This document shows, in pieces, positions 27,485-38,748 of a DNA stretch of 64,000 bases (position 1 is its first letter; each line of letters begins with the position of its first letter). Below the pieces are notes generated by a model. The model did not search any database. It was not told the origin of the DNA and saw only the letters and a list, made by a program, of their open reading frames with translations. Source of the DNA: Rhodococcus sp. G-MC3 (GTDB lineage Bacteria; Actinomycetota; Actinomycetes; Mycobacteriales; Mycobacteriaceae); NCBI RefSeq assembly GCF_030063335.1, contig NZ_JASISW010000001.1, positions 248,001-312,000 on the forward strand, in the 5' to 3' direction. The position numbers and the translations under genes were made by a program.

Positions 27485-28440
27485 TCGGGCTCGTCGAACG
27501 TGACTTCGATTTCCTCGAAGGCCTTGCTCCGCTGGGCTTCGGCTTGGCCGGTATAGGTCAGCCGGTCCCCCTCGGTGAGTTGCACATCGTCGGTGAAGGG
27601 AGTCAACAATGCACGCGGGTACAGATTGTCGACTTTCACCACGTTGATTTCGACAGCAAGGACGACAAGAACCGCTGCCACGTACATGAACGCAAGCAAA
27701 CCGAGAACAACCGCGAATACGCCGTTGGTGATCGACGCCGTCGACACGACGTGCTTGATGTAGACACCGCCGAAGGTCTGCAGCAGCTGCCAAATCAGTC
27801 CCGCCACGATGGCGCCCGGCAGCACTTCTGCTATCGAGAGTGTGCGGGCCACCGCGAGACGGAACGCGACGGTGAACACCACGATATTGAGCAGCACTAC
27901 GGTCACGAGCACCACGACGCCACTGATCCGCCCGAAGTAGCCGGCGGAACTCGCCACATTGACCGCCGTGATGGCCAGTACGGCCACTCCGACCGTGCTG
28001 AGCAACGCCAGACCACGCACCCGCGCGAAGATCGGGTCTGGCCGTAGGTTCTTCGGTACCGCCCAGGCCGTGTTCATTGCATTCTGAACTGCAACCGCGA
28101 CTCCGAGGCCGCCATACAGGGATCCGAGCACACCAACGACGAGGCCTATGGTTCCCCCGCCGACCTTCTCGGGGGAACCGACCTCGTCGCCGATGATCGG
28201 TATCTGACTCAATGCCGACTCGAGTATCTCTTGCTGCAGCTGCGGATTGCCGGCCAACACGATGCCGAGAATGGTCGACGCCAACAACAGCAGCGGGAAC
28301 AACGACACGAACGCGTAGTACGCGATCAGGGCGGCAAGATAGCCGCCCTGATCGTCGACGAACTTGTAGATTACGGCGATCGGAAACCCGAGCACCGGGT
28401 GACGACGCTGCATCCGATCGAAACGAACGGTAGTGCCCAT
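27466..28440 (-). CDS. YihY/BrkB family inner-membrane protein
   Basis: The 324-residue protein has about six hydrophobic helices and the family landmarks GGYLAALIAYYAFVSLFPLL near the N-terminus and GLIWQLLQTFGGVYI toward the end. The family is often misannotated as ribonuclease BN; its function is unknown. The C-terminal 40 residues are charged and cytoplasmic. Its stop overlaps the polymerase-like gene end by 19 bp (convergent). It follows gltX by 18 bp and probably shares its transcript. Confidence 0.88.
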   Translation of the reverse strand: MGTTVRFDRMQRRHPVLGFPIAVIYKFVDDQGGYLAALIAYYAFVSLFPLLLLASTILGIVLAGNPQLQQEILESALSQIPIIGDEVGSPEKVGGGTIGLVVGVLGSLYGGLGVAVAVQNAMNTAWAVPKNLRPDPIFARVRGLALLSTVGVAVLAITAVNVASSAGYFGRISGVVVLVTVVLLNIVVFTVAFRLAVARTLSIAEVLPGAIVAGLIWQLLQTFGGVYIKHVVSTASITNGVFAVVLGLLAFMYVAAVLVVLAVEINVVKVDNLYPRALLTPFTDDVQLTEGDRLTYTGQAEAQRSKAFEEIEVTFDEPDHSGSA

Positions 28441-28458
28441 GTCAGGTCTCCGCGGCGA

Positions 28459-29931
28459 TCAACCGACCGTGGCGCGAGCCGCGGCGAGCCTTGCCAATGT
28501 CGTGTCACGGCCCAGAAGCTCCATCGACTCGTAGAGCGGAGGACTGATGTGAGATCCAGTCACGGCAACGCGAACGGGTGCGAACGCCTTGCGCGGCTTG
28601 AGTTCCAGACCATCGATCAGAGCAGACTTGAGGGACTCCTCCAAATCGGCCGTGCGCCACTCCGGCAACGCCGTGAGTGTCGCGATCGTCGCGTCGAGGA
28701 CGGGCGCGGCATCGGCTCCGAGGTTCTTCGATCCCGCTGCCGGGTCGATCTCGAAATCGGCATCGTCGACGTACAGGAATTTCAGCAGAGCCCACGCGTC
28801 GGACAAGACGACGATTCGCGTTTGCACGAGGTCTGCGGCTATCGCAAACTGCGCTTCGTCGATCTCCGCCGGCAAGTGGCCCTGCTCGGTGAGGAACGCC
28901 CGAAGCCGTGCTGCGAAGTCCGCAGACGCCAACAACCGGATGTGCTCGGCGTTGATGGCGTCGGCCTTCTTCTGATCGAAGCGAGCCGGGTTGGAATTGA
29001 CTTTCGAGATGTCGAATGCGGCGACCATCTCGTCGAGGGAGAAGACGTCGTGATCGTCCGAGATTCCCCAACCCAACAAGGCCAAGTAGTTGAGGAGGCC
29101 CTCTGGGACGAATCCACGATCACGATGAATGAAAAGGTTCGCTTCGGGATCTCGCTTGGAGAGCTTCTTGTTTCCCTGTCCCATGACGAACGGCAGATGC
29201 CCGAACTGCGGAGTCTGTTCCGCGACACCGATCCGGATAAGTGCTTCGTACAACGCCAACTGACGCGGTGTCGACGACAGGAGGTCCTCGCCGCGCAGTA
29301 CGTGAGTGATCTTCATCAACGCATCGTCGACCGGGTTCACCAACGTATACAACGGAATTCCGTTGCCGCGAGTGATCGCAAAGTCCGGGACCGTGCCGGC
29401 CTTGAACGTGGTCTCGCCGCGAACAAGATCCGTCCAGGACAGGTCGTGATCCGGCATGCGCAGACGGACAACGGGTTTGCGCCCTTCATCCGCGAATGCT
29501 TTCTTCTGCTCGTCGGTGAGATCTCGATCGAAGTTGTCGAATCCGAGCTTCGGATCACGACCTGCGGCTTTGTGCCGCGCCTCGACCTCCTCGGGGGTCG
29601 AGAACGAGTGGTACGCCTCCCCCGCGTCCAACAACTTCTGCACGACCTCCAGGTGCTGGTCACGACGAAGCGATTGACGGTATGGCTCGTAGGGCCCGCC
29701 CACCTCCGGACCTTCGTCCCACGACAGACCCAACCAGCGCAGAGCGTCGAGCAAAGCCGCGTACGACTCCTCGGAATCACGAGCAGCGTCGGTGTCCTCG
29801 ATGCGGAAGACGAAGCTTCCGCCGTGGTGGCGCGCGAACGCCCAATTGAACAGTGCTGTCCGGATCAAGCCGACGTGTGGGGTTCCCGTCGGTGACGGGC
29901 AAAATCGGACTCGTACATCTGTGGTGGTCAT
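28459..29931 (-). CDS. gltX: Glutamate--tRNA ligase
   Basis: GltX (490 residues) is a class I aminoacyl-tRNA synthetase. The HIGH-type motif is in [13 protein letters not shown] (residues 10-22) and the KMSKS-type motif is [21 protein letters not shown] is also typical. Because gatA, gatB and gatC are present and no GlnRS is seen here, this enzyme is probably non-discriminating and also charges tRNA-Gln with glutamate. It lies in the cluster with tRNA-Glu and tRNA-Gln, as in mycobacteria. Confidence 0.97.
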   Translation of the reverse strand: MTTTDVRVRFCPSPTGTPHVGLIRTALFNWAFARHHGGSFVFRIEDTDAARDSEESYAALLDALRWLGLSWDEGPEVGGPYEPYRQSLRRDQHLEVVQKLLDAGEAYHSFSTPEEVEARHKAAGRDPKLGFDNFDRDLTDEQKKAFADEGRKPVVRLRMPDHDLSWTDLVRGETTFKAGTVPDFAITRGNGIPLYTLVNPVDDALMKITHVLRGEDLLSSTPRQLALYEALIRIGVAEQTPQFGHLPFVMGQGNKKLSKRDPEANLFIHRDRGFVPEGLLNYLALLGWGISDDHDVFSLDEMVAAFDISKVNSNPARFDQKKADAINAEHIRLLASADFAARLRAFLTEQGHLPAEIDEAQFAIAADLVQTRIVVLSDAWALLKFLYVDDADFEIDPAAGSKNLGADAAPVLDATIATLTALPEWRTADLEESLKSALIDGLELKPRKAFAPVRVAVTGSHISPPLYESMELLGRDTTLARLAAARATVG

Positions 29932-29964
29932 GGCTCGCTCACGTTCGACGGGGTTGAAGGTTCT

Positions 29965-30738
29965 CTAGCTCTTGGCTGCGACGGGATTCGTGAGAGTTCC
30001 GATGCCCTCGACGGTGATCGACACCGCCTGTCCCGCAGTGATGGGCCCGACGCCCTCCGGTGTGCCGGTCAGAATCACGTCGCCCGGAAGCAACGTCATG
30101 ACCGCCGAAATCCATTCGATGATCTTCGGGATGTCGTGCAGCAGCAGCGATGTGCGGCTGAGTTGTTTTACCTCACCGTCGACCTCGGTCTTGATCTCCA
30201 GATCCGACGCATCGAGATTGGTTTCGATCCATGGACCGAGCGGGCAGAACGTATCGTGCCCTTTGGCCCTGGTCCATTGTCCGTCGTTCCGTTGATGATC
30301 ACGTGCGGAGACGTCATTGGCGACGGTGTATCCCAGGATCACATCGAGCGCCTTGGCTGCCGGCACGTCCTTGCACGGACGGCCGATCACGATCGCGAGT
30401 TCACCCTCGAAGTGCACTTCGTCCGACGTCGGCGGCAGCACGATCGGCGCGCCGGGGCCCACGATGGAAGTGTTCGGCTTGAGGAAGATGACCGGATCCT
30501 TCGGCGCCTCGCCGCCCATCTCGGCAGCGTGCGCGGCATAATTCTTACCGATTGCGATGACCTTGCTGGCAAGGATCGGCGCAAGCAGACGCACGTCGGC
30601 AAGAGGCCATGATCGACCGGTGAAGGTCGGTGTGCCGAAGGGATGTTCGGCTATCTCCTTGGCTGTTCGCTCATCACCTTCTCCCTCGATACTCACGAAC
30701 GCCACACCATCAGGACTTGCAATTCGACCCAGACGCAT
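29965..30738 (-). CDS. Fumarylacetoacetate hydrolase family protein
   Basis: The product has 257 residues with the FAH C-terminal fold. The metal-binding residues lie in VHFEGELAIVIGRPCKDV and YTVANDVSARDHQ, and the substrate loop is DVILTGTPEGVGPI. Members hydrolyse 2-oxo-acids such as 2-hydroxyhepta-2,4-diene-1,7-dioate or act as acylpyruvases. The mycobacterial homologue is Rv2993c. The exact substrate is not evident. It precedes gltX by 33 bp and may be co-transcribed. Confidence 0.88.
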   Translation of the reverse strand: MRLGRIASPDGVAFVSIEGEGDERTAKEIAEHPFGTPTFTGRSWPLADVRLLAPILASKVIAIGKNYAAHAAEMGGEAPKDPVIFLKPNTSIVGPGAPIVLPPTSDEVHFEGELAIVIGRPCKDVPAAKALDVILGYTVANDVSARDHQRNDGQWTRAKGHDTFCPLGPWIETNLDASDLEIKTEVDGEVKQLSRTSLLLHDIPKIIEWISAVMTLLPGDVILTGTPEGVGPITAGQAVSITVEGIGTLTNPVAAKS

Positions 30739-30873
30739 GTCGAAAGTCTATCGACCCGCGTTCGGTGGGCGTCGACGCCCATCCAAGTCGACTCGGCACT
30801 ACGGGTGTAAAGTCATCCCAGGATTTCATATTGCAAGATTCGATGCTCACATACTGGGATTGGAGAACCGGGA

Positions 30874-32070
30874 ATGGTCACCACCGGCCAGCAGCACCAC
30901 ACCGGTAGTTCACGCAGGTGGCTGATGCTCGGCCTCGGAATGCTCGCGCAAACATCAGGTGCCGTGTTCATCAACGGCGCCGCATTCCTCATTCCGGCTC
31001 TCCACGACGATCGCGGTCTCAGCCTCGCCCGGGCAGGCCTGCTCGTCGCCATGCCTACCGTCGGAATCATGCTCACCCTTATCGCCTGGGGAGTGCTGGT
31101 CGATCGAATCGGCGAACGACTGGTGCTCGCCATCGGACTCGGGCTCACTGCATCCGCTAGTCTCGCAGCGTATTTCACGACATCGTTCGTCCTGCTCGGA
31201 CTGTGTCTGCTCATTGGCGGAATGTCGGCAGCGAGCGCGAACAGCGCCTCGGGGCGTGTCGTTGTCGGCTGGTTTCCCCCCGAACGACGCGGGCTGGCAA
31301 TGGGGATCAGGCAGATGTCGGTCCCGCTGGGTGTTGCCATCGCCGCACTGACCATCCCACCCATCGCGCGAGATCACGGTGTCTCGGCAGCACTGTTGGT
31401 CCCGGCGATCATCTGCGCTCTCGGCGCCGTATTGTGCCTGGGGGTCATCGACCCACCGCGGCCCAGTCGATCGGCAGCAGCCGAGCAAGGACTACTGGCG
31501 AACCCGTATCGCAGCAGCTCGCAACTGTGGCGTATCCACTCGACATCCATCTTGCTCGTCGTTCCGCAGTACGTGGTGTGGACCTACGCGCTGGTTTGGC
31601 TGATGACCGACAGGGAATGGTCCGCGGCATCCGCCGGGCTCCTCGTCACGGCCACCCAGATTCTCGGGGCATTCGGACGCATGGGCGTCGGGGCACTGTC
31701 CGACCGAGTAGGCAGTCGGATGCGTCCGCTGCGCTGGGTAGCTGTCTCGGCGACGGTCAGCATGCTGGCCCTGGCACTGACCGACTGGCTGGACTCCCCC
31801 ATCTCCGTCGTCGTCCTCGTCGTTGCATCGATCGTCACCGTTGCACCCAACGGTCTCGCCTTCACCGCCGTCGCCGAGTACTCGGGACCGTTTTGGAGCG
31901 GTCGCGCGCTTGGCGTCCAGAACACCGGCCAGTACATCGCCGCGTCACTGGTACCGCCCGCGTTCGGTGCACTTGCTGCACTGAGCTTTCCGGTCGCGTT
32001 CCTGGTCGCGGCAATCTTTCCTGCGCTGTCGGTGCCGGTGATTCCGGATGATCACGAATCGACGGACTAG
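30874..32070 (+). CDS. Major facilitator superfamily transporter
   Basis: The 398-residue protein has about 12 hydrophobic helices. The MFS loop motif between helices 2 and 3 reads WGVLVDRIGERLVLAIG, and its second copy is GALSDRVGSRMRPLRWV. No substrate signature is visible. M. tuberculosis has an MFS gene (Rv2994) at the same position beside leuB. The ATG at 30874 has GAGAACCGGGA upstream. It ends at a bidirectional terminator shared with leuB. Confidence 0.88.
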   Translation: MVTTGQQHHTGSSRRWLMLGLGMLAQTSGAVFINGAAFLIPALHDDRGLSLARAGLLVAMPTVGIMLTLIAWGVLVDRIGERLVLAIGLGLTASASLAAYFTTSFVLLGLCLLIGGMSAASANSASGRVVVGWFPPERRGLAMGIRQMSVPLGVAIAALTIPPIARDHGVSAALLVPAIICALGAVLCLGVIDPPRPSRSAAAEQGLLANPYRSSSQLWRIHSTSILLVVPQYVVWTYALVWLMTDREWSAASAGLLVTATQILGAFGRMGVGALSDRVGSRMRPLRWVAVSATVSMLALALTDWLDSPISVVVLVVASIVTVAPNGLAFTAVAEYSGPFWSGRALGVQNTGQYIAASLVPPAFGALAALSFPVAFLVAAIFPALSVPVIPDDHESTD

Positions 32071-32084
32071 TTCCTGGCGTTGAG

Positions 32085-32135
32085 ACCGAATGCCCCCCTC
32101 GGTCACCACACGGGAGACCGAAGGGGGCATTCGGT
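32085..32135. terminator. Bidirectional terminator between the MFS gene and leuB
   Basis: Two 20-bp arms (32085-32104 and 32116-32135) pair with a single mismatch and enclose an 11-base loop. The stem core is CCCCCCTCGG with AT-containing ends, followed by GAAAA on the plus strand. It separates two convergent transcripts. Confidence 0.85.
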
Positions 32136-32151
32136 GAAAAGGGGAAAGAAA

Positions 32152-33162
32152 CTACAGCTTCCCAGCGATCCGGTCGCCGATCTCGGATGTGCTGGCGCTT
32201 ACCGATCCGCGCGAGGCCAGGTCCGCGGCGACGGCTGCTTCCACTCGCTCCGAGTTTGCGGTGTCGCCCAGGTGCGCGAGCAGGAGCGAGACGGACAGGA
32301 TCGCTGCCGTCGGATCCGCTTTGCCTTGGCCCGCGATGTCGGGTGCGCTGCCGTGGACCGGCTCGAACATCGACGGGTTGGTGCGGGTCGCGTCGATGTT
32401 TCCGCTGGCTGCCAAGCCGATTCCGCCACTGACCGCTGCGGAGAGATCCGTCACGATGTCGCCGAAAAGGTTGTCGGTGACGATGACGTCGAAACGACCC
32501 GGGTCGGTGACCAGGTGGATCATCGCAGCATCGATGTGTTGGTAGGCAACCTCGACGTCGGGGAAGTCCTTGGACACTGCCTCGACCGTGCGTGCCCACA
32601 GGCTGCCGGCGAAGGTGAGCACATTTGTCTTGTGCAACAACGTGATGTGCTTGCGACGACCCACTGCGCGAGCGAAGCCGTCCCGAACTACACGCTCCAC
32701 GCCGTAGCGGGTGTTGACGCTGACCTCCGTGGCTACCTCGTGCGGCGTGTTCACACGGAGTGCGCCACCGTTGCCCGTGTAGGGACCTTCGGTTCCTTCA
32801 CGAACGACAACCACGTCGATGTGCTTGTTGCCGTCGAGTGGCCCGACGACTCCCGGGTACAGCTTTGCCGGACGAAGGTTGATGTGGTGGTCGAGCTCGA
32901 AGCGGGCCCGAAGCAGTAGGCCGCGCTCGAGTACACCACTGGTGACCGACGGATCTCCGATGGCACCCAACAGAATTGCATCGTGAGCACGGAGCTCGTC
33001 GAGCACAGAGTCCGGAAGAAGCTCGCCGGTGGCGTTGTAGCGGCGTGCACCGAGGTCGTACTCGGTCTTGTCGACTCCGGGAACGACGACGTCGAGCACC
33101 TTCAGTGCCTGTTCGACGACCTCGGGGCCGATTCCATCTCCAGCGATGACGGCGAGCTTCAT
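32152..33162 (-). CDS. leuB: 3-isopropylmalate dehydrogenase
   Basis: LeuB (336 residues) oxidises 3-isopropylmalate with NAD, the third step of leucine synthesis. The protein opens [20 protein letters not shown]. Substrate-binding [13 protein letters not shown] and the metal ligands in [19 protein letters not shown] are present, as is [24 protein letters not shown] sits just before the ATG at 33162; upstream codons are ignored. It follows serA by 50 bp. It is unlinked from leuCD (about 10 kb away). Confidence 0.96.
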   Translation of the reverse strand: MKLAVIAGDGIGPEVVEQALKVLDVVVPGVDKTEYDLGARRYNATGELLPDSVLDELRAHDAILLGAIGDPSVTSGVLERGLLLRARFELDHHINLRPAKLYPGVVGPLDGNKHIDVVVVREGTEGPYTGNGGALRVNTPHEVATEVSVNTRYGVERVVRDGFARAVGRRKHITLLHKTNVLTFAGSLWARTVEAVSKDFPDVEVAYQHIDAAMIHLVTDPGRFDVIVTDNLFGDIVTDLSAAVSGGIGLAASGNIDATRTNPSMFEPVHGSAPDIAGQGKADPTAAILSVSLLLAHLGDTANSERVEAAVAADLASRGSVSASTSEIGDRIAGKL

Positions 33163-33212
33163 TGACTCCTCGTTCTTTTCGAGCGATCGGGTAACGGGCA
33201 ACTCAGAACAGC

Positions 33213-34808
33213 TCAGGACAGATCGACGAGTTCGATGGTCGATGCGCCGACTGCGGACGCGATGTTCGCCCTGAGTTCGGCCGGTACGTCCTTGTCGACG
33301 CGCAGCAAGATCGTCGCGCCGTCGCCCTCGGAGTCATGACTGAGTGCTGCTGCCTGGATGTCGATTCCGGCGTCGCCGAGCAGAGTTCCGATGCGGCCGA
33401 GGCTGCCTGGCTGATCGCCGTAGTTGACGATGAGGTTCTTGCCCTCGGCACGGAGGTCGAAGTTACGACCGTTGATGTTGACGATCTTCTCCACCTGCGT
33501 GGTGCCGGTGAGGGTGCCCGCGACATTGAGGACTGTTCCGTCGCCGTAGACGGCGCGGATGTCGACGACGCTGCGGTGGTTCTCGCTCTCGGTGGCCGTA
33601 GTGACCTCGGCGGTGACGCCGCGCTCCTGGGCGAGGGAGGGAGCGTTGACGAAGGTGACTGCGTCTTCGATGACAGCCGAGAACAGCCCGCGCAGGGCGG
33701 AGAGCTTCAGGATCTCGACGTCCTCGGCGGCGAGCTCGCCGCGCACGTCGACAGACAGCGACGTGGGCAGGTCGTCGGACAGCGCACCGAGCAGGACGCC
33801 CTGCTTGCGGACGATGTCGAGCCACGGCGAGACCTCTTCGCCGACAGCGCCGCCCTTGACGTTGACGGCGTCGGGTACGAACTCGCCTGCGAGCGCGAGC
33901 AATACCGATTTTGCGACATCGGTACCGGCGCGATCCTGAGCTTCGGTGGTCGATGCTCCGAGGTGAGGGGTGACGACAACCTGCGGCAGCTCGAACAGCG
34001 GGCTGTCGGTGCAGGGTTCGGATGCGTAGACGTCGATGCCTGCCGCGAAGACGTGGCCGCTGTTGATGGCATCGGCGAGTGCCTGCTCGTCGACGAGTCC
34101 GCCGCGGGCCGCGTTGACGACGATGACGCCCGGCTTGGTCTTCGCGAGAGCTTCCTTGCCGATGATGCCCTTGGTCTCGGGAGTCTTCGGAAGGTGAACG
34201 GAAAACATGTCGGCGCGGGTCAGCAGCTCGTCGAGGGTGACAAGCTCGATGCCGAGCTGGGCGGCGCGCGCCGCGGAAACGTAAGGGTCGTACGCGATGA
34301 TGTGGGTCTCGAACGCGGCGAGACGCTGGGCGAACAGCTGGCCGATGCGGCCGAGTCCGACGACTCCGACGGTCTTGCCGAAGATCTCGATGCCATTGAA
34401 CTTGCTGCGCTTCCACTCGTGCTGGCGCAGCGTGGCATCCGCTGCCGGGATCTGGCGCGCGGCGGACAGCATGAGGGTGACCGCGTGCTCTGCAGCGGTA
34501 TGGATGTTGGACGTCGGAGCGTTCACGACGAGCACTCCGCGCTCGGTGGCTGCGGGAACGTCGACGTTGTCCAGGCCGACGCCTGCACGCGCAACGATCT
34601 TCAGTTTGGTTCCGGCAGCGAGGACCTCGGCGTCGACCGTTGTGGCGGATCGGACGAGGATTGCATCGGCTTCGGGGACCGCGGCGAGCAGCGCCGGGCG
34701 GTCCGGACCGTCGACCCAGCGAACCTCGACGCCGTCGCCGAGTGCCTCGACTGTGGACTGCGCAAGTTTGTCGGCGATCAGAACGACAGGACGGCCTGGC
34801 TGGCTCAC
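33213..34808 (-). CDS. serA: D-3-phosphoglycerate dehydrogenase
   Basis: SerA (531 residues) starts serine synthesis. It is the long form with four parts: substrate- and NAD-binding domains ([16 protein letters not shown]), an intervening ASB domain (about 320-450), and a C-terminal ACT domain ([20 protein letters not shown]) that binds serine for feedback control. The catalytic His is in [18 protein letters not shown]. The GTG at 34808 has GGGAG upstream. It lies between leuB and the ilvC terminator, so it likely has its own promoter. Confidence 0.96.
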   Translation of the reverse strand: MSQPGRPVVLIADKLAQSTVEALGDGVEVRWVDGPDRPALLAAVPEADAILVRSATTVDAEVLAAGTKLKIVARAGVGLDNVDVPAATERGVLVVNAPTSNIHTAAEHAVTLMLSAARQIPAADATLRQHEWKRSKFNGIEIFGKTVGVVGLGRIGQLFAQRLAAFETHIIAYDPYVSAARAAQLGIELVTLDELLTRADMFSVHLPKTPETKGIIGKEALAKTKPGVIVVNAARGGLVDEQALADAINSGHVFAAGIDVYASEPCTDSPLFELPQVVVTPHLGASTTEAQDRAGTDVAKSVLLALAGEFVPDAVNVKGGAVGEEVSPWLDIVRKQGVLLGALSDDLPTSLSVDVRGELAAEDVEILKLSALRGLFSAVIEDAVTFVNAPSLAQERGVTAEVTTATESENHRSVVDIRAVYGDGTVLNVAGTLTGTTQVEKIVNINGRNFDLRAEGKNLIVNYGDQPGSLGRIGTLLGDAGIDIQAAALSHDSEGDGATILLRVDKDVPAELRANIASAVGASTIELVDLS

Positions 34809-34941
34809 GTGATGAACTCCCTATATCGGTCGATGTGACTGTGGGTCGAGCTGGTCTTTCGAAGTGCGGTGCGGGCTCGAGTTTAGAGGCCTGCGAAGAG
34901 AGAACGGGTTCCACCCTCACCGAAACGAGGGAGGGTCCGAA

Positions 34942-34977
34942 CGATCGAAGGGCACCCCGTAAGGTGCCCTTCGATCG
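34942..34977 (-). terminator. Terminator of the ilvBNC operon
   Basis: A perfect 15-bp stem (CGATCGAAGGGCACC / GGTGCCCTTCGATCG) with the 6-base loop CCGTAA lies 21 bp after the ilvC stop. It separates the ilv operon from serA. There is no T run. Confidence 0.85.
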
Positions 34978-34998
34978 AATCGAGCGAAATTCGAACGA

Positions 34999-36015
<1,017 letters not shown>

Positions 36016-36063
36016 TTAATACCTTTCCTCTTGGGATTTACGTGTTCATCACTTTATGGTCGC

Positions 36064-36567
36064 TCAGCGCGACGCGGTGATCGATTTCGGTCCACGCCCG
36101 ACGGCAACGACTCCCGACTGAACAATTTCTCGAATTCCATAGGGGTCCAACATCTTCAGTAACGCGTCGAGCTTCGAGCGAGTGCCCGTCGCTTCGACCG
36201 TCACGGCTTCGGGTGATACGTCGATCACCTTGGCGCGGAACAGGTTCACCGTCTCGATGACTTCGCTTCGCACACTCGCATCGGCTCGCACCTTGATGAG
36301 TACCAACTCACGCGCCACCGACGAATCATCGTCCTGCTCGACGATCTTGATGACGTTGATCAGCTTGTTGAGCTGCTTGGTCACCTGTTCGAGCGGGAAC
36401 TCGTCAACGGTCACGACGATGGTCATACGCGAGATCTCGGGGATCTCGGTGCCGCCGACCGCAAGCGAGGAGATGTTGAAGCCGCGGCGCGAGAACAGTG
36501 CTGCCACGCGGGCCAGCACGCCTGGCTTGTCCTCGACGAGAACGCTGAGGGTATGACTAGTACTCAC
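36064..36567 (-). CDS. ilvN: Acetolactate synthase small (regulatory) subunit
   Basis: IlvN (167 residues) has two ACT-type domains. It activates IlvB and confers valine feedback inhibition. The N-terminal [21 protein letters not shown] and [12 protein letters not shown] segments are diagnostic. The GTG start overlaps the ilvB stop by 4 bp (GTGA), which indicates tight translational coupling of the two subunits. An upstream frame extension antisense to nothing conserved is excluded. Confidence 0.96.
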   Translation of the reverse strand: MSTSHTLSVLVEDKPGVLARVAALFSRRGFNISSLAVGGTEIPEISRMTIVVTVDEFPLEQVTKQLNKLINVIKIVEQDDDSSVARELVLIKVRADASVRSEVIETVNLFRAKVIDVSPEAVTVEATGTRSKLDALLKMLDPYGIREIVQSGVVAVGRGPKSITASR

Positions 36568-38513
36568 TTCGCAGTACCTTTCGCTTCTCCGTGTGCCTGC
36601 TCGCGCGCCATAGCCTCGTCGATGACGGCAGTTTCGGAGACGGAGGCTTCGTCCTCGTCGAACAGCGGGCGGATTCCGCGCGCCGCCATGATCTCGTCGT
36701 TGCCGGTTCCCGCGGCGACCATCGGCCACACCTGGGCATCGGCGCCGACGATGAAGTCGATGACGACGGGGCGGTCGTTGATGGCTCGGGCCTGAGCGAT
36801 GACCGCATCGACGTCTTCTTCACGCTCGCAGCGCAGTCCGACACATCCGAGAGCTTCGGCCAACATGACGAAGTCGGGGATGCGCTTGGCACCGTGGGTT
36901 CCGAGGTTGGTGTTCGAGTAGCGCTCCTCGTAGAAGAGTGTTTGCCACTGACGAACCATGCCGAGATTGCCGTTGTTGATGACGGCGACCTTGATCGGGA
37001 TGCCCTCGACCGCACACGTCGCGAGTTCCTGGTTGGTCATCTGGAAGCAACCGTCGCCGTCGATGGCCCACACCTCGGCGTCGGGCATACCCATCTTGGC
37101 ACCCATCGCGGCAGGAACTGCATATCCCATTGTGCCGAGTCCACCCGAGTTGAGCCACGTGCGCGGCTTCTCGTAGTTGATGAACTGCGCAGCCCACATC
37201 TGGTGCTGGCCGACTCCAGCGCAGTAGATCGCGTCGGGCCCGGCGAACTTACCGACCGAGGAGATCACGAACTCCGGGGACATGCTGCCATCGCTCGGAC
37301 GGTCGTAGCTGAGCGGGTAGGTCTTCCTGATTCCGTCGAGGTATGCCCACCAGTCCGCCAGTTCGAGGGTGGTACCGGTGGCGCGGTCGGCGCGGATCGC
37401 CTCGATCAGCTCGGTGATGACCTCTTTACAGTCGCCGACGATGGGAACGTCCGCGTAGCGGTTCTTGCCGATCTCAGCCGGATCGATATCGGCATGGATG
37501 ACCTTGGCATTTTGAGCGAACGAGGACAGCTGGCCGGTCACGCGGTCGTCGAATCGAGCGCCGAGCGTGATCAGCAGATCGCTGCGCTGCAGCGCCGCGA
37601 CGGCAGCGACCGTGCCGTGCATGCCGGGCATACCCAGGTTCAGATTGTGGGTGTCCGGGAACGCGCCACGAGCCATCAGCGTCGTGACGACCGGGATTCC
37701 GGTCAGTTCGGCGAGTTCGAGCAACTTTGCCGACGCGTTCGCTTTGATGACACCGCCGCCGACGTACAGCACCGGCTGTTTGGCGTCGGCGATGTAGCGC
37801 GCAGCTTCGCGGACCTGCTTGCCGTGCGGCTTGGTGACGGGCCGGTACCCGGGAAGGCGCATCTCCGGCGGCCACGAGAACGTGGTCTGCGCCTGCAGGA
37901 CGTCCTTCGGGATGTCGACGAGCACGGCGCCGGGACGACCAGAGGACGCGATGTAGAACGCCTCGGCCATGATGCGCGGGATGTCGACACCCTCGGTGAT
38001 CAGGAAGTTGTGCTTGGTGACCGGCATCGTGATGCCGGAGATGTCTGCTTCCTGGAATCCGTCGGTGCCGATGAGGGCGCGGGCAACCTGGCCGGTGATG
38101 GCGACGATCGGCACGGAGTCCATCTGAGCATCGGCGAGAGGCGTCACGAGATTCGTCGCACCGGGGCCCGATGTTGCCATGCAGACACCGACACGGCCGG
38201 TGGCCTGCGCGTAACCCGTTGCGGCATGGCCCGCGCCCTGTTCGTGACGAACCAGAACGTGGCGGACCTTCTTCGAATCGAAAAGGGGGTCGTACACCGG
38301 AAGCACTGCGCCACCCGGAATACCGAATACGACATCGACGTCGAGCTCTTCGAGTGCTCGAACGACGGACTGTGCGCCTGTGACCTTTTCAGGGGCTACA
38401 TGACGACGAGATCCCTCGGTGGTACCGGAGGTGGAAGTCTCCGGCGTCGACGAAGTTGCGTTGGCCCCCGGTTTACGGGTGGTGGGCCCTGGGCGTGCGG
38501 TTGGTGCGCTCAC
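36564..38513 (-). CDS. ilvB: Acetolactate synthase large (catalytic) subunit
   Basis: IlvB (649 residues) is a TPP enzyme making acetolactate and acetohydroxybutyrate. Motifs: [20 protein letters not shown] with the catalytic Glu downstream ([15 protein letters not shown]). The FAD-region segment is [19 protein letters not shown], and the TPP motif is [19 protein letters not shown] followed by INNGN. The N-terminal ~45 residues are a Pro/Thr-rich low-complexity extension, also seen in mycobacteria. GAGGAAGC supports the GTG at 38513 over an in-frame ATG at 38558. Expression is probably controlled by the leader attenuator upstream. Confidence 0.97.
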   Translation of the reverse strand: MSAPTARPGPTTRKPGANATSSTPETSTSGTTEGSRRHVAPEKVTGAQSVVRALEELDVDVVFGIPGGAVLPVYDPLFDSKKVRHVLVRHEQGAGHAATGYAQATGRVGVCMATSGPGATNLVTPLADAQMDSVPIVAITGQVARALIGTDGFQEADISGITMPVTKHNFLITEGVDIPRIMAEAFYIASSGRPGAVLVDIPKDVLQAQTTFSWPPEMRLPGYRPVTKPHGKQVREAARYIADAKQPVLYVGGGVIKANASAKLLELAELTGIPVVTTLMARGAFPDTHNLNLGMPGMHGTVAAVAALQRSDLLITLGARFDDRVTGQLSSFAQNAKVIHADIDPAEIGKNRYADVPIVGDCKEVITELIEAIRADRATGTTLELADWWAYLDGIRKTYPLSYDRPSDGSMSPEFVISSVGKFAGPDAIYCAGVGQHQMWAAQFINYEKPRTWLNSGGLGTMGYAVPAAMGAKMGMPDAEVWAIDGDGCFQMTNQELATCAVEGIPIKVAVINNGNLGMVRQWQTLFYEERYSNTNLGTHGAKRIPDFVMLAEALGCVGLRCEREEDVDAVIAQARAINDRPVVIDFIVGADAQVWPMVAAGTGNDEIMAARGIRPLFDEDEASVSETAVIDEAMAREQAHGEAKGTAK

Positions 38514-38559
38514 TGCTGCTTCCTCAGGATTTTCGATTACTGGGCGATCTCTGGGCAAG

Positions 38560-38592
38560 AAAAAACCCCCGTCAGCCGTGGCTGTACGAGGG
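38560..38592 (-). terminator. Attenuator terminator of ilvBNC
   Basis: On the minus strand, CCCTCGT-A-CAGC pairs with GCTG-ACGGGGG around CACG and is followed directly by TTTTTT. This is the only classical hairpin-plus-U-run terminator found in the window. It lies about 50 nt before the ilvB start, inside the leader, so it must act as a conditional terminator. Confidence 0.85.
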
Positions 38593-38642
38593 TGGCGCGT
38601 CGATGCGAGTTGGAGTGAACCGGCTCAGGCGTTGACGCGCCA
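38593..38642 (-). promoter_or_regulatory. Alternative RNA pairing in the ilvB leader
   Basis: TGGCGCGTC (38642-38634, read on the minus strand, within the Trp-Arg-Val codons near the end of the leader peptide) is a perfect 9-bp complement of GACGCGCCA (38601-38593), which directly abuts the terminator stem. A ribosome stalled on the leader peptide would change this pairing. This is the expected switch element, although the precise antiterminator cannot be settled by eye. Confidence 0.55.
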
Positions 38643-38696
38643 GCCGATTACGAGTATCCATTTCCGCTTCACGCGCTCGACGGTAGGCGCGCGCAT
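38625..38696 (-). CDS. ilvB leader peptide (23 residues)
   Basis: A short open frame (ATG at 38696, TGA at 38625) encodes MRAPTVERVKRK then WILVIGWRVNA. The run Ile-Leu-Val-Ile plus further Val codons is exactly what a branched-chain attenuator leader needs. It lies between a candidate promoter and the U-run terminator, upstream of ilvB. In Corynebacterium glutamicum the ilvBNC operon is known to be controlled by attenuation through such a peptide. The ribosome site is weak. Confidence 0.75.
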   Translation of the reverse strand: MRAPTVERVKRKWILVIGWRVNA

Positions 38697-38729
38697 AGGG
38701 AACAGTCAAACTCGTCACGACGCAATCCC

Positions 38730-38735
38730 ATTATG
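38730..38735 (-). promoter_or_regulatory. Candidate -10 box of the ilvBNC promoter
   Basis: CATAAT on the minus strand lies 33 nt upstream of the leader-peptide ATG and predicts a start near 38723. TTGCAT is upstream but at a short 13-bp spacing, so the -35 is unclear. The box overlaps the upstream region of the divergent PH-domain gene. Confidence 0.45.
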
Positions 38736-38748
38736 TGAGATCGCGTAG

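Noticed and set aside
34809..34941. Possible riboswitch before serA (a short ACCCTC/GAGGGT hairpin).
   Set aside because: The hairpin is small, lies next to the ilvC terminator and probably upstream of the serA promoter. I could not match it to any known riboswitch architecture.
36591..38618. Very long open frame antisense to ilvB.
   Set aside because: It mirrors ilvB codons, has no recognisable domain and no ribosome site. Similar antisense frames occur over serA (33336-34838), gltX (28231-29895), ilvD (40065-41192) and glpK (45042-46520).
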